From Candidatus Ruminococcus equi (GTDB lineage Bacteria; Bacillota; Clostridia; Oscillospirales; Acutalibacteraceae): 35,331 nt of DNA. Below the pieces are notes generated by a model. That model had not been told where the DNA came from and made no database searches. It saw nothing but the letters and a program-made list of their open reading frames with translations. The DNA lies in the NCBI GenBank assembly GCA_018065465.1, contig JAGHTC010000004.1, positions 1-35,331 of the forward strand. Reading direction: 5' to 3'. Below, in pieces: positions 26,918 to 35,331 of the stretch (its first letter is position 1; each line of letters starts with the position of its first letter). Both the position numbers and the translations under genes were made by a program.

Positions 26918-26985
26918 TTATATCACCTAATTTCTGTTTTAGAATAATAAATCCTATTACCCCAAAATAAATTTTCGCATTATAA

Positions 26986-27014
26986 AGTATACCACAACAA
27001 ATAGGAAAAATCAA
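26986..27014 (-). promoter_or_regulatory. Promoter TTGATT-N17-TATACT upstream of ABC genes
   Basis: Minus-strand hexamers read directly (27014-27009, 26991-26986). Confidence 0.6.
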
Positions 27015-27022
27015 CGAAAATC

Positions 27023-27055
27023 ACAAAAAGTGCAGAGTCAAAATCGACTCTGCAC
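27023..27055 (-). terminator. Terminator of cotJ operon
   Basis: GTGCAGAGTC-gatttt-GACTCTGCAC-TTTTT on minus strand. Confidence 0.8.
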
Positions 27056-27077
27056 ATAAAGAAAATTTTTCATATTT

Positions 27078-27707
27078 TCAGAGTTTTCTGTTCCTTGCTT
27101 TTTTAAAGCACGCCTTGTCAAATGACGGGTTGAAAGCGTAGAAATTCTTTGAATCAAGTTTGTCGGTTAAAAGTCTGAGATTCTCGCCGAAACGCTGGTA
27201 GTGAACTACTTCTCTTTCTCGCAAAAATCTTATCGGGTCGAGTACATCGGGGTCGTCACAGAACCTTATAATATTATCATAGGTCGTTCGAGCCTTTTGC
27301 TCTGCAGCAAGGTCTTCATGGAGGTCGGTTATCGGGTCGCCTTTCGACTCAATATAGGCTGCTGTAAACGGCACTCCCGCAGCGGATGACGGATAAATTC
27401 CCGCTGTGTGGTCTACAAAATACTGGTCAAAGCCCGCTTCTTTTATCTGCTTTTCATTCAGGTCCTTTGTCAGTTGATAAACGATTGCACCTATCATTTC
27501 AAGGTGCCCGAGTTCTTCGGTGCCGATATCTGTAAGCGTTGCCTTGAGTTCAGGCAACGGCATTGAAAATCGCTGGGATAAATAGCGAAGCGAAGCACCC
27601 AGCTCGCCGTCAGGTCCGCCGTACTGGCTGATTATCAACTTTGCAAGTGCGGGGTTAGTTATCTTTATCTTTACCGGATATTGAAGTTGTTTTTCGTATA
27701 CAAACAT
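27078..27707 (-). CDS. cotJC: Spore coat protein CotJC (manganese-catalase-like)
   Basis: QYGGPDGELGASLRYLSQRF, DIGTEELGHLEMIGAIVYQL, DLHEDLAAEQKARTTYDNIIR. Confidence 0.95.
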   Translation of the reverse strand: MFVYEKQLQYPVKIKITNPALAKLIISQYGGPDGELGASLRYLSQRFSMPLPELKATLTDIGTEELGHLEMIGAIVYQLTKDLNEKQIKEAGFDQYFVDHTAGIYPSSAAGVPFTAAYIESKGDPITDLHEDLAAEQKARTTYDNIIRFCDDPDVLDPIRFLREREVVHYQRFGENLRLLTDKLDSKNFYAFNPSFDKACFKKARNRKL

Positions 27708-27961
27708 TATTTTTCATCCTCCGTATCCCAAGGCCACGGGTTCTTCACCCAAAGCCATGTGTTATTGTTTTCATCAGATTTTTTCAGAGGACCGAATTTT
27801 GTTTCGTATTCCCTGACAAGAGGGGTTACTGTTTTCTTATATTCATTCAACTTGTTGAGCATGCTTTTGTCATCGGGATGAGTATCCAAAAAAAGTTGAA
27901 TGTCAATTATAGCAAACTTATAGGTTGATATTTTTTTCAGCAGGATTTCTCGCTCGGTCAT
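27707..27961 (-). CDS. cotJB: Spore coat protein CotJB
   Basis: KKISTYKFAIIDIQLFLDTHPDD...YETKFGPLK....WLWVKNPWPWD. Confidence 0.9.
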   Translation of the reverse strand: MTEREILLKKISTYKFAIIDIQLFLDTHPDDKSMLNKLNEYKKTVTPLVREYETKFGPLKKSDENNNTWLWVKNPWPWDTEDEK

Positions 27962-28155
27962 ACTGTATCACCATCACAATCTTTGCCGAAAAACGGTTTG
28001 TTCAAACTTTTGAACATTGTACCGTTTTCAAATCCCTGTATGGGATGATAGGTCGCAGGAGAATGTGACTGGAAAGGCACATAAGCCATACCGTCTACCG
28101 TATCTTTCGGAAGCGGTGAGATACCGTACTCCTGCATTACATCAGAATTTATCAA
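27958..28155 (-). CDS. cotJA: Spore coat associated protein CotJA
   Basis: AYVPFQSHSPATYHPIQGFENGTMFKSLNKPFFGKDC; probable TTG start at 28155 with AAGGAG 8 nt upstream. Confidence 0.85.
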   Translation of the reverse strand: MINSDVMQEYGISPLPKDTVDGMAYVPFQSHSPATYHPIQGFENGTMFKSLNKPFFGKDCDGDTV

Positions 28156-28258
28156 GAAAATTACTCCTTTTTGTCGGTTCTTGCCGACAATACATAATAT
28201 GCTGAAAACTGCGCTTTGTTCGATAAAAGAGTGCACTTTTGAAAAGTGTTGCACTTGC

Positions 28259-28286
28259 TTGACAATCCTTCGTTTTGTGATATTAT
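28259..28286 (+). promoter_or_regulatory. Promoter TTGACA-N16-TATTAT with extended -10 TG
   Basis: TTGACA 28259-28264; TGaTATTAT 28278-28286. Confidence 0.65.
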
Positions 28287-28352
28287 GAAAATCGGTAACC
28301 GTTGTGCCATATACATATAGGAATGTGAGATTAAAAGCGAGGCGGCACCATT

Positions 28353-29249
28353 ATGGAAGTAAGCTATAAAAATAACTGTAAAGTCAATATTAATGATGTG
28401 CGATTTGGTGCAGAACTTGCTACCAGATCTTTATTGTATGAAGTTTGCATAACTCCAAAACCCGGTTTGGTTGATTGTGCAAATAGCGGTATACATAATG
28501 ATATGGATATTTTCACATTTGTCAGCAGTTCATGTGCGCTTTTTTCTTGTTTTGAAGACTTTATAAAATGCGGAAGAAGCACTGCAACTTCTACTCCAAA
28601 AACAACAATGTCGAAATTGCGCAAGATTGGAATTAAGGCAGAAAAAAAGATGTTTAAAGCCACAAATGGTATAAACACACATAAAGGTGCAATTTTTTCT
28701 TTGGGCCTTGTTTGTGGTGCCTTAGGAAGACTTCCCAGAACGCAGTGGAATAATCCCAAGAAAATTTTAAATGAATGCAAAAAAATGACAAAAGGTATAG
28801 TTAAAGAGGAATTGGAGAATATTTCAAAAAGCCAAGCCACAATGACTAACGGAGAAAAACTATATAAAGAATATGGGATTACAGGGATTAGAGGTCAAGC
28901 AGAATCCGGTTTTCCAATAGTTATTTCTGTCGGTTTGCCAATTTTGCACGATGCATTAAAAAAAGGATATTCTTTAAACGAAGCAGGATATTCAGTATTG
29001 TTAAATTTTATTACAATATTAGATGATACTTGTATTGTTTCAAAACAAAATCATGCAATGAGAAAAAAACTAATAGCAGAAATTTCCGATGAATTAAAAA
29101 AAGCAGATGTGGTATCTGCAGATAAAGTCAATCAATTTAATGAAAAATTTATAGATAACAGTTTTTCCCCCGGAGGATGCGCAGATATGCTTGCGCTTAC
29201 TCTATTTTTATATTTTTTAGAAACAGAAAGTGGAAATCAATGTATTTAG
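28353..29249 (+). CDS. citG: CitG-like triphosphoribosyl-dephospho-CoA synthase family protein
   Basis: Family motifs: EVCITPKPGLVD, INTHKGAIFSLGLVCGALG, GITGIRGQAESGFP, SFSPGGCADMLAL. Confidence 0.88.
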   Translation: MEVSYKNNCKVNINDVRFGAELATRSLLYEVCITPKPGLVDCANSGIHNDMDIFTFVSSSCALFSCFEDFIKCGRSTATSTPKTTMSKLRKIGIKAEKKMFKATNGINTHKGAIFSLGLVCGALGRLPRTQWNNPKKILNECKKMTKGIVKEELENISKSQATMTNGEKLYKEYGITGIRGQAESGFPIVISVGLPILHDALKKGYSLNEAGYSVLLNFITILDDTCIVSKQNHAMRKKLIAEISDELKKADVVSADKVNQFNEKFIDNSFSPGGCADMLALTLFLYFLETESGNQCI

Positions 29250-31045
29250 GAATTTTGGCGAAAAATAAAAAGAATAAAGACATTTGGAAAGGCGTTATTT
29301 CCAATATATACAGCAGATTATTTATTGTGTTTTTAGCCAATGAATTTGCAATTGTTGTTGCCTCCTTCGTTGATGGTGTGTTAGTAGGAGAATTTTTAGG
29401 CGAAAACGCACTTGCTGCTCAATCTCTTGTGTCTCCTTTTTGGAACATAGCATCTCTATTTGCTTTTATAGTTGTAGGTTTTCGGATTCAATGTAGTGCT
29501 GCTTTTGGAAAAGGAAGCCTAAAAGAAGCAAAGAATCTGTTTTCACAAACTTTATTTGTTATGATAATTTTAGGCACAATATTCATGTTTGCTTCTTATA
29601 CATATTCTGATAAACTTACAGTATTAATGGGCGCAAAAGACAATCTGGGGAATATTCACCCCGAGGCTTCGGAGTATCTAAGAGGATTATCTTTTGCTAC
29701 TTTACCATATATGATAAATCCTTTACTAATCTCTTTACTTAGTTTAACAGGTGATGAAAAGCGAACAATTGTCGCAATAGCAATATGTGCTGTTTTGAAT
29801 ATTATTCTTGATATAGTTGCTTTAAGTTTGGATATGGGCATATTTGGTATCGGCTTAGCCTCTTCGGTTTCTTATTTTTGTGTTACACTTATTCTTTTAA
29901 CTCATTTTCTGTCAAAACATAAAATGATACCTTTAAGGTTGTCTATGGTTTCTAAAGAAATGATAGGCGTTGCTTCGGCGGGTATTAATTCTATAGTAAA
30001 AAAGATTTGCGCCGTAACTACATCACTGTTTTTAAATTATCTTATATTATTTTTTGGCTCTGTAGATGTAATGGCTGCTTTATCCATTAGATCACAATCC
30101 GGAATGTTGGCAGGATTTATTATAGCAGCATCCGGTGATTTGGTTTTATTGATTTCCGGAGCTTTTCACGGAGAAAAAAACAGCGAAGGATGCTATTCGG
30201 CACTTAAATATTCCTTAAAATTTATTTTAATATTATCTTCAATTGCATCTATAATAATGATTTTGCTTTCTCCTTTTTTGGTATATTTATTTTTGCCTGA
30301 ATCCAAGGGAGAGAGTGTTTATGAAGTTGCTTTACGGGCAGTTATTATATTAGGCATTAGCGTGCCGATTCACGCGATTGAAAACACATTATCAAAGTTT
30401 TATCAAAGCGGACCGAACAAGCGTATTCCGATGTTAAGCAATATTTTTTGTCAGTTTTTATTTTTCATAATATCTTTATTAACATTAGTATGGCTTTTCG
30501 GAGATATAGGATTGTGGTTTGCTTATATTGCTACAGATGTTTTTTCTATATTATTTATGATTTGTTATGCAATGCGTATAAACAAACGGCCTTTACGTTC
30601 ATTTAAAGACATAATGGCATTACCAAAGAGTTTTATAGTAGAGAAAGAAGATATAATAGAAGAAAAGATTGATAACATCGATCAACAGAAACAACTATTT
30701 GAACAAGTTAACGATTTTTGCAAACAACACAATTTTTCTAAAGAAAAAAGTGATTCAATTAACATTTGCATTAAAGAAGCAACAGAAAATTATTTCGAGC
30801 ACTCTCATAAACCCAAAAAGAAAGCTTTTCTGATTGTCAGAATAATCGCAGAAAAAAATAAGAATGTTACGATAACTTTAAAAGACAATGGTCGTTTGTT
30901 TGATCCTGTAGATTACCATAATCAACACTCTTCGGATAAATCATACGAAAATCATGGCATATATAAAATTATGAAGTATTCTTCAGATGTTAATTATGTA
31001 AATATCTATGGTATCAACAATTTGTTTATACATATAAATAAATAG
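29240..31045 (+). CDS. MATE-type multidrug/antimicrobial-extrusion-like transporter fused to C-terminal RsbW-like HATPase
   Basis: Hydrophobic transporter part (VASFVDGVLVGEFLGENALAAQSLVSPFWNI... MATE-like); C-terminal NICIKEATENYFEHSH ... DNGRLFDPVDY ... NHGIYKIMKY; ATG 29240 overlaps end of citG. Confidence 0.85.
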   Translation: MYLGILAKNKKNKDIWKGVISNIYSRLFIVFLANEFAIVVASFVDGVLVGEFLGENALAAQSLVSPFWNIASLFAFIVVGFRIQCSAAFGKGSLKEAKNLFSQTLFVMIILGTIFMFASYTYSDKLTVLMGAKDNLGNIHPEASEYLRGLSFATLPYMINPLLISLLSLTGDEKRTIVAIAICAVLNIILDIVALSLDMGIFGIGLASSVSYFCVTLILLTHFLSKHKMIPLRLSMVSKEMIGVASAGINSIVKKICAVTTSLFLNYLILFFGSVDVMAALSIRSQSGMLAGFIIAASGDLVLLISGAFHGEKNSEGCYSALKYSLKFILILSSIASIIMILLSPFLVYLFLPESKGESVYEVALRAVIILGISVPIHAIENTLSKFYQSGPNKRIPMLSNIFCQFLFFIISLLTLVWLFGDIGLWFAYIATDVFSILFMICYAMRINKRPLRSFKDIMALPKSFIVEKEDIIEEKIDNIDQQKQLFEQVNDFCKQHNFSKEKSDSINICIKEATENYFEHSHKPKKKAFLIVRIIAEKNKNVTITLKDNGRLFDPVDYHNQHSSDKSYENHGIYKIMKYSSDVNYVNIYGINNLFIHINK

Positions 31046-31079
31046 TGTCAATAAGGATAGTTTAGGTTGATAGAATAGC

Positions 31080-31115
31080 AAAATGCTGAGACGATTTCTC
31101 GCCTCAGCATTTTTA
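31080..31115. terminator. Bidirectional terminator between convergent genes
   Basis: AAATGCTGAG-acgatttctcgc-CTCAGCATTTTT. Confidence 0.82.
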
Positions 31116-31143
31116 GTTATTAGTATTTAGTTTTCAGAAACCG

Positions 31144-34100
31144 TTAGTCCCAATATCCGGGTGAATTACCGCCCATATCGCCCCAATCGGTGATATGGTA
31201 TGTACCATCCTGTACAGACAGGTCATCGGTCTGGTTCCATTTGTTCTCCCATGTATTCTCGGTTGTTGCACCGTTCATACGGCAGAAGATAACGCTTGAA
31301 TATCCATCGGGAACATCTGCTGAATATCTTCCGCTCGAAACAAATTTCATACTTACCCAAACAGGATCGCCTGCTCCATTGAAGAAATACGCAGAGAATC
31401 TTGCACCGTCAACATTCCAGATAGACGGTTCAAGATAAACGGTACCGCTGTATACCGGAGGAATTGTCGGGTCTTCACCGCCACCTGAGTAATCGTAGAA
31501 GCCGACTTCATAACCGCCGTCTTCTGCTTGTATATCGGTACAGTAAATACCGTTTTGCATTGATGGTGTGAGTGGGATGTCAACAGTCTTTCCTGAATCG
31601 CCGTCATTGAAGATAATGTAATCGGCATTTGCAAAGTCAACATATACAGAGTAGATGCCTTCGCCGTAGTCGTTATCACCTACATAAGTAAGCGGTTCAC
31701 CCGGCCATGTACCTTCTGAGCCATCTTTCCACATATAGCCGTAAACATTTGACCAATGCTTGTTATTTGTAAAGTAGAGTGTGATACTTCCACCCTGTGT
31801 CGGGTCTGTCGGGTCGTAAGGCTCTAAGTTACTAAGTCCTTTAATAGCGTTATCACAGTCGGTGTAGCCCTTGTCGATTTCCTCAGGTGTTGCACCGGGG
31901 TTCATTGTCAATGCTTTGTATGTATCAACAGCGTTCTTGGCTGCGATATAATACTCATTATCACCATATACGGATTCGGGATACTTCTTCATTTCTTCGG
32001 TAAGTTCGTTGTACTTTTCAACAAACTCTGCGAATGTATGCTCACCGCTGGGCTCGTCAACATATTTGCCAACCCTTGAACCGGGAGTTTCAATCTGTGC
32101 AAGATAACGCTGGATAAAGGTTGCATCTACGATGGTAACCTTTCCGTCGTTATCACAATCGGAAACGGTCATCGCATCTTCGGAGAATTCACGAATTCCG
32201 GCAAGTTTCTGCTGAACATAAGTAGCATCAACGATAGTTACATGTGTATCGAGGTCGGAGTCACCGTAGAGCAGTCTGTCGGGGCCTTCTCTCTCGGTGT
32301 AGAGATAAACAACATTTGTAACACCGGCTTTATAGAAGCCCGATGCATTTGACGGAGTAACATAGTCGCCCAAATCTCTTCTCGGAGAGGTTGTGTAGAT
32401 AGCACTTGAGCTTACATTTGTGTAGTTCTTGACTTCGTCTTTTGCAAGTTGTTTACCTGTTTTTAAGTCAATATGGCTTGTTACGATAGAACAGTTAAAT
32501 GTAACTATTCTGTCTTTAATCCATGCTTCGCCGGATACGGGATAACCCTGTTCACCTGCGCCCGGGTCTTGACCTGTACCGTTAGCCGGGTGGAACATTA
32601 CATAGAAACTTGTTGACGGAACTGTGTATGTAAACCAGCCGTCTCCAAGTTTTGCATCTCTTGTCATACGAGTATTCTTTGTCCACGGACCGACAGGCTC
32701 GACAATACCGTCGGCAGTTGAGTAGTAAGCATAGATACAAACTGCACCCCAGCCCCTGGAGTTATAGTAGTGAACAATAGTGCTGTCGTTTGTCAGCGGT
32801 TTGTAGTAGTAGTTAAATGAGAGTTCCTTACTGGCATCGAATGTACCGATGGAACCGCCGGGATATTTAGACGCATCAAGCTCATAACCTTGAACTTCTG
32901 TAACCGGAATTGAGAACGGTGCGCCGTCTTTGAGTCTAAATTTAAGTCTGTATTTTACAGGTGCACTTGTCGAAGAATCGAGGAAGTTTACAGTCAGGTA
33001 ATTCGACTTGATATTTCTTGTGTAGTAGAATTTTACTGTGATGTTATCGCCCTGTTTTGCAATACCGGAGATAGCACCTGTTGTTGAATCAAACTTGTCA
33101 AAATCGTGGTCGAAAAGAATAGAGATATCTTTTGATGCTCTGTATGTCTGACCGTCACGATATTTTGCAGTCTGAGTTTTAACTTTCGAATATGAACCGT
33201 CTTTGCTGTCACGGGTGTAGTGTTCTACTGTGAGTGATGCTGTGCCGTATTTCGGCTGAATATAATTGTTGAATGAAGTAGAATCAACAAGAACAACTCC
33301 CGAGTAAGCGGGAACGGAATACGAACCTGATGCTGTACCCAAGCTTGCTGTGCCTGCTTTCTTGCCGTTTGCAACAACAACCCAGTTACCTGAACAGCTG
33401 ATAGTTTTTGCAGATGAAGTGTTATTCAAAGCAACAATCAAAGTGTTCCACTTGCCTGTTGCGGATTTTGTAATCTTGTATGCTGTGCAACCGGAAATGG
33501 TTGAAATAGAAGTTGCTGTTGAACCTGTGAATCCTGCGAAAGCCTTACGGATAGCGGCAAGACCTGCATAATAATCGGATACTTCGGAATAAGTCTGTGC
33601 TCTTGTCCAATCGATAGCGTTCATATTATCGGGGGTACGATAGGAGTTTCCGTCACCGTATTTTGTACGGCAGAACTCTGTACCTGCAAGAGTAAAGGGT
33701 ATACCCTGAGTTGTCAAAGCAGATGTAAGACCGAGTTTCATCTGACTTAAGGAAGGCTCACCGGGGTTATTAACGCCTGCTTTATTCTTAGTATATAAGT
33801 CCTTGCTGTCTTCGCCGGCTGTAATCTTGCCGTTTACTGCAAGAATTTTATCAAACATACAGAGGTTGTCGTGGTTGTCGGTGTAGTTTACAAGCTGAGT
33901 AACCGCACCGGAAAGCTTTGAAGACTTACCGCTTGCTGCGTTAAGAACTTCCGAATCAGTACCGCCACCGACAAAGCCTGCTTTTTTAGCACTGCCGTGG
34001 TCGCCCTTCATTCCGTCGGAATAAGCCTCGTTAAATCCGCCTATTCTGGAATTAAGCTGTGAGAAGTTAGCGGTTGTTGAACCGTTTGAAATACCATTGT

Positions 34101-35322
34101 TGCTGCCGCCTATCCAAGGCTCGCCGTACATGAGAATCTTTGTGCTGATTTTGTCGAGTTCGGAACGGATGTTGTTCATTGTCGGAACATCGATACAGCC
34201 CATAAGGTCAAAACGGAAACCATCAACATGATATTCATTTGCCCAGTATTTTATGGATTCAAGGATATATTTTCTTGTCATTGTTTTCTCTGTTGACAAA
34301 ACATTTCCGAGACCTGAACCGTCACAGTAGTCGGTATTGTTCGACATTCTGTAGTAATACTTCGGAACGGTCATCGAAAGAGCAGAGCCTTCGAGAACGA
34401 ATGTATGGTTGTAAACAACGTCCATTACAACGGAAATGCCTCTGTCGTGCAGAGCTTGAATGAGCATTTTGTACTCTTTGATTCTTACATTACCGTCATA
34501 TGGGTCGGAAGCGTACGCACCGTCGGGAACGTTGAAGTTCTTTGAGTCGTAGCCCCAGTTACGAGCATTTTCTGCCTTGTCGGTTTCATCAATAGATGCA
34601 AAGTCGGCAATAGGCATAAGTTGTACGCAGTTTACACCGTGTTCAACAAGATAGTCAACACAGGTAGCAACTTTACCTTTTCCGTCTACGGTAGTGTTGC
34701 CTTCTGTAAACGCAAGGTATTTACCTCTGTTTTCTTCGCTGACGCCTGATGATACATCAATAGAAAAGTCACGAACATGAACTTCCCATACTACTGCTTC
34801 GCCGGGGTTGTCAAAGAGAACGTGCTTGTCGTTTTCCCAACCGTCGGGGTTAGTAGACTGAAGGTCACAGACCATTGAGCGGTCGCCGTTTGCGCCGACT
34901 GCCTTTGAATACGGGTCTTGTGTTTCCTTTGTTTCGCCGTCAATCGTCAAAACATAGGTGTAGTATTTGTTTTTGTAGTCACCTGACATTGTAAGTGACC
35001 AAACGCCTGTGCTTGCGTCCTTTTTCATAGCAAATGCTCCTGCACTGCCCGCACCGGATTCGATATCTGTACCGGTGTTGTAGAGTTTGAGCATTACATT
35101 TGTCGCTACAGGCGACCAAACCTTCCAAGTTGTGGAGTCTTTCGAATATGTGCAGCCAAGGTCATTAACGCCCTTTGCCTTTGCGGCAACATCTTCGAGA
35201 TAATCCTGATTGTAGTAGGATGTTTGTGCCAAATCATCATCATACGCTGCTGCCGCAAAGCTTACACAGGAAGCAAGCATTACGAGTACCATAACGAATG
35301 ACAATAATCTTCGTAATTTCAT
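31144..35322 (-). CDS. Secreted multimodular type I pullulanase (GH13) with starch-binding-type and MucBP-like modules and an internal dockerin
   Basis: Signal peptide MKLRRLLSFVMVLVMLASCVSFAAAA; NWGYDSKNFNVPDGAYASDP, DVVYNH, DGFRFDLMG, YGEPW, YTDNHD; dockerin YGDSDLDTHVTIVDATYVQQKLAG...DCDNDGKVTIVDATFIQRYLAQ; aromatic-rich C-terminal modules (ITLYFTNNKHWSNVYGYMW). Confidence 0.93.
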   Translation of the reverse strand: MKLRRLLSFVMVLVMLASCVSFAAAAYDDDLAQTSYYNQDYLEDVAAKAKGVNDLGCTYSKDSTTWKVWSPVATNVMLKLYNTGTDIESGAGSAGAFAMKKDASTGVWSLTMSGDYKNKYYTYVLTIDGETKETQDPYSKAVGANGDRSMVCDLQSTNPDGWENDKHVLFDNPGEAVVWEVHVRDFSIDVSSGVSEENRGKYLAFTEGNTTVDGKGKVATCVDYLVEHGVNCVQLMPIADFASIDETDKAENARNWGYDSKNFNVPDGAYASDPYDGNVRIKEYKMLIQALHDRGISVVMDVVYNHTFVLEGSALSMTVPKYYYRMSNNTDYCDGSGLGNVLSTEKTMTRKYILESIKYWANEYHVDGFRFDLMGCIDVPTMNNIRSELDKISTKILMYGEPWIGGSNNGISNGSTTANFSQLNSRIGGFNEAYSDGMKGDHGSAKKAGFVGGGTDSEVLNAASGKSSKLSGAVTQLVNYTDNHDNLCMFDKILAVNGKITAGEDSKDLYTKNKAGVNNPGEPSLSQMKLGLTSALTTQGIPFTLAGTEFCRTKYGDGNSYRTPDNMNAIDWTRAQTYSEVSDYYAGLAAIRKAFAGFTGSTATSISTISGCTAYKITKSATGKWNTLIVALNNTSSAKTISCSGNWVVVANGKKAGTASLGTASGSYSVPAYSGVVLVDSTSFNNYIQPKYGTASLTVEHYTRDSKDGSYSKVKTQTAKYRDGQTYRASKDISILFDHDFDKFDSTTGAISGIAKQGDNITVKFYYTRNIKSNYLTVNFLDSSTSAPVKYRLKFRLKDGAPFSIPVTEVQGYELDASKYPGGSIGTFDASKELSFNYYYKPLTNDSTIVHYYNSRGWGAVCIYAYYSTADGIVEPVGPWTKNTRMTRDAKLGDGWFTYTVPSTSFYVMFHPANGTGQDPGAGEQGYPVSGEAWIKDRIVTFNCSIVTSHIDLKTGKQLAKDEVKNYTNVSSSAIYTTSPRRDLGDYVTPSNASGFYKAGVTNVVYLYTEREGPDRLLYGDSDLDTHVTIVDATYVQQKLAGIREFSEDAMTVSDCDNDGKVTIVDATFIQRYLAQIETPGSRVGKYVDEPSGEHTFAEFVEKYNELTEEMKKYPESVYGDNEYYIAAKNAVDTYKALTMNPGATPEEIDKGYTDCDNAIKGLSNLEPYDPTDPTQGGSITLYFTNNKHWSNVYGYMWKDGSEGTWPGEPLTYVGDNDYGEGIYSVYVDFANADYIIFNDGDSGKTVDIPLTPSMQNGIYCTDIQAEDGGYEVGFYDYSGGGEDPTIPPVYSGTVYLEPSIWNVDGARFSAYFFNGAGDPVWVSMKFVSSGRYSADVPDGYSSVIFCRMNGATTENTWENKWNQTDDLSVQDGTYHITDWGDMGGNSPGYWD

Positions 35323-35331
35323 AAAAATCCA

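Overview
The window looks like a chromosomal segment from a low-GC, spore-forming, starch-degrading Clostridia-type bacterium. The taxonomic call is inference, based on gene content. Mostly recognisable modules, left to right: tRNA-Arg(CCG) (-); lipoprotein; SRP RNA - dnaX - ybaB/ebfC - recR - smpB - ssrA(tmRNA); a small membrane protein; a histidine operon headed by a TrpR/YerC-like regulator (yerC - hisZ::hisG fusion - hisD-C-B-H-A-F-IE - PHP histidinol phosphatase); a Trp T-box with stand-alone trpB; on the minus strand addA/addB, an RsbU/SpoIIE-type phosphatase fused to an RsbW-like ATPase, an ABC exporter pair and cotJABC; on the plus strand an AT-richer citG-like gene overlapping a MATE transporter fused to a C-terminal HATPase; and on the minus strand a 1392-aa pullulanase with starch-binding-type modules and an internal dockerin. 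The most unusual non-coding signal is two tandem mini-hairpin arrays (1-93 and 4700-4894). Their stems are unrelated in sequence but near-perfectly self-complementary, and they are separated by fixed-length (7 or 8 nt) conserved linkers (ACATCAC / TATATCAT). Array polarity flips partway, and both arrays follow the terminators of stable-RNA genes. I know of no name for this element.
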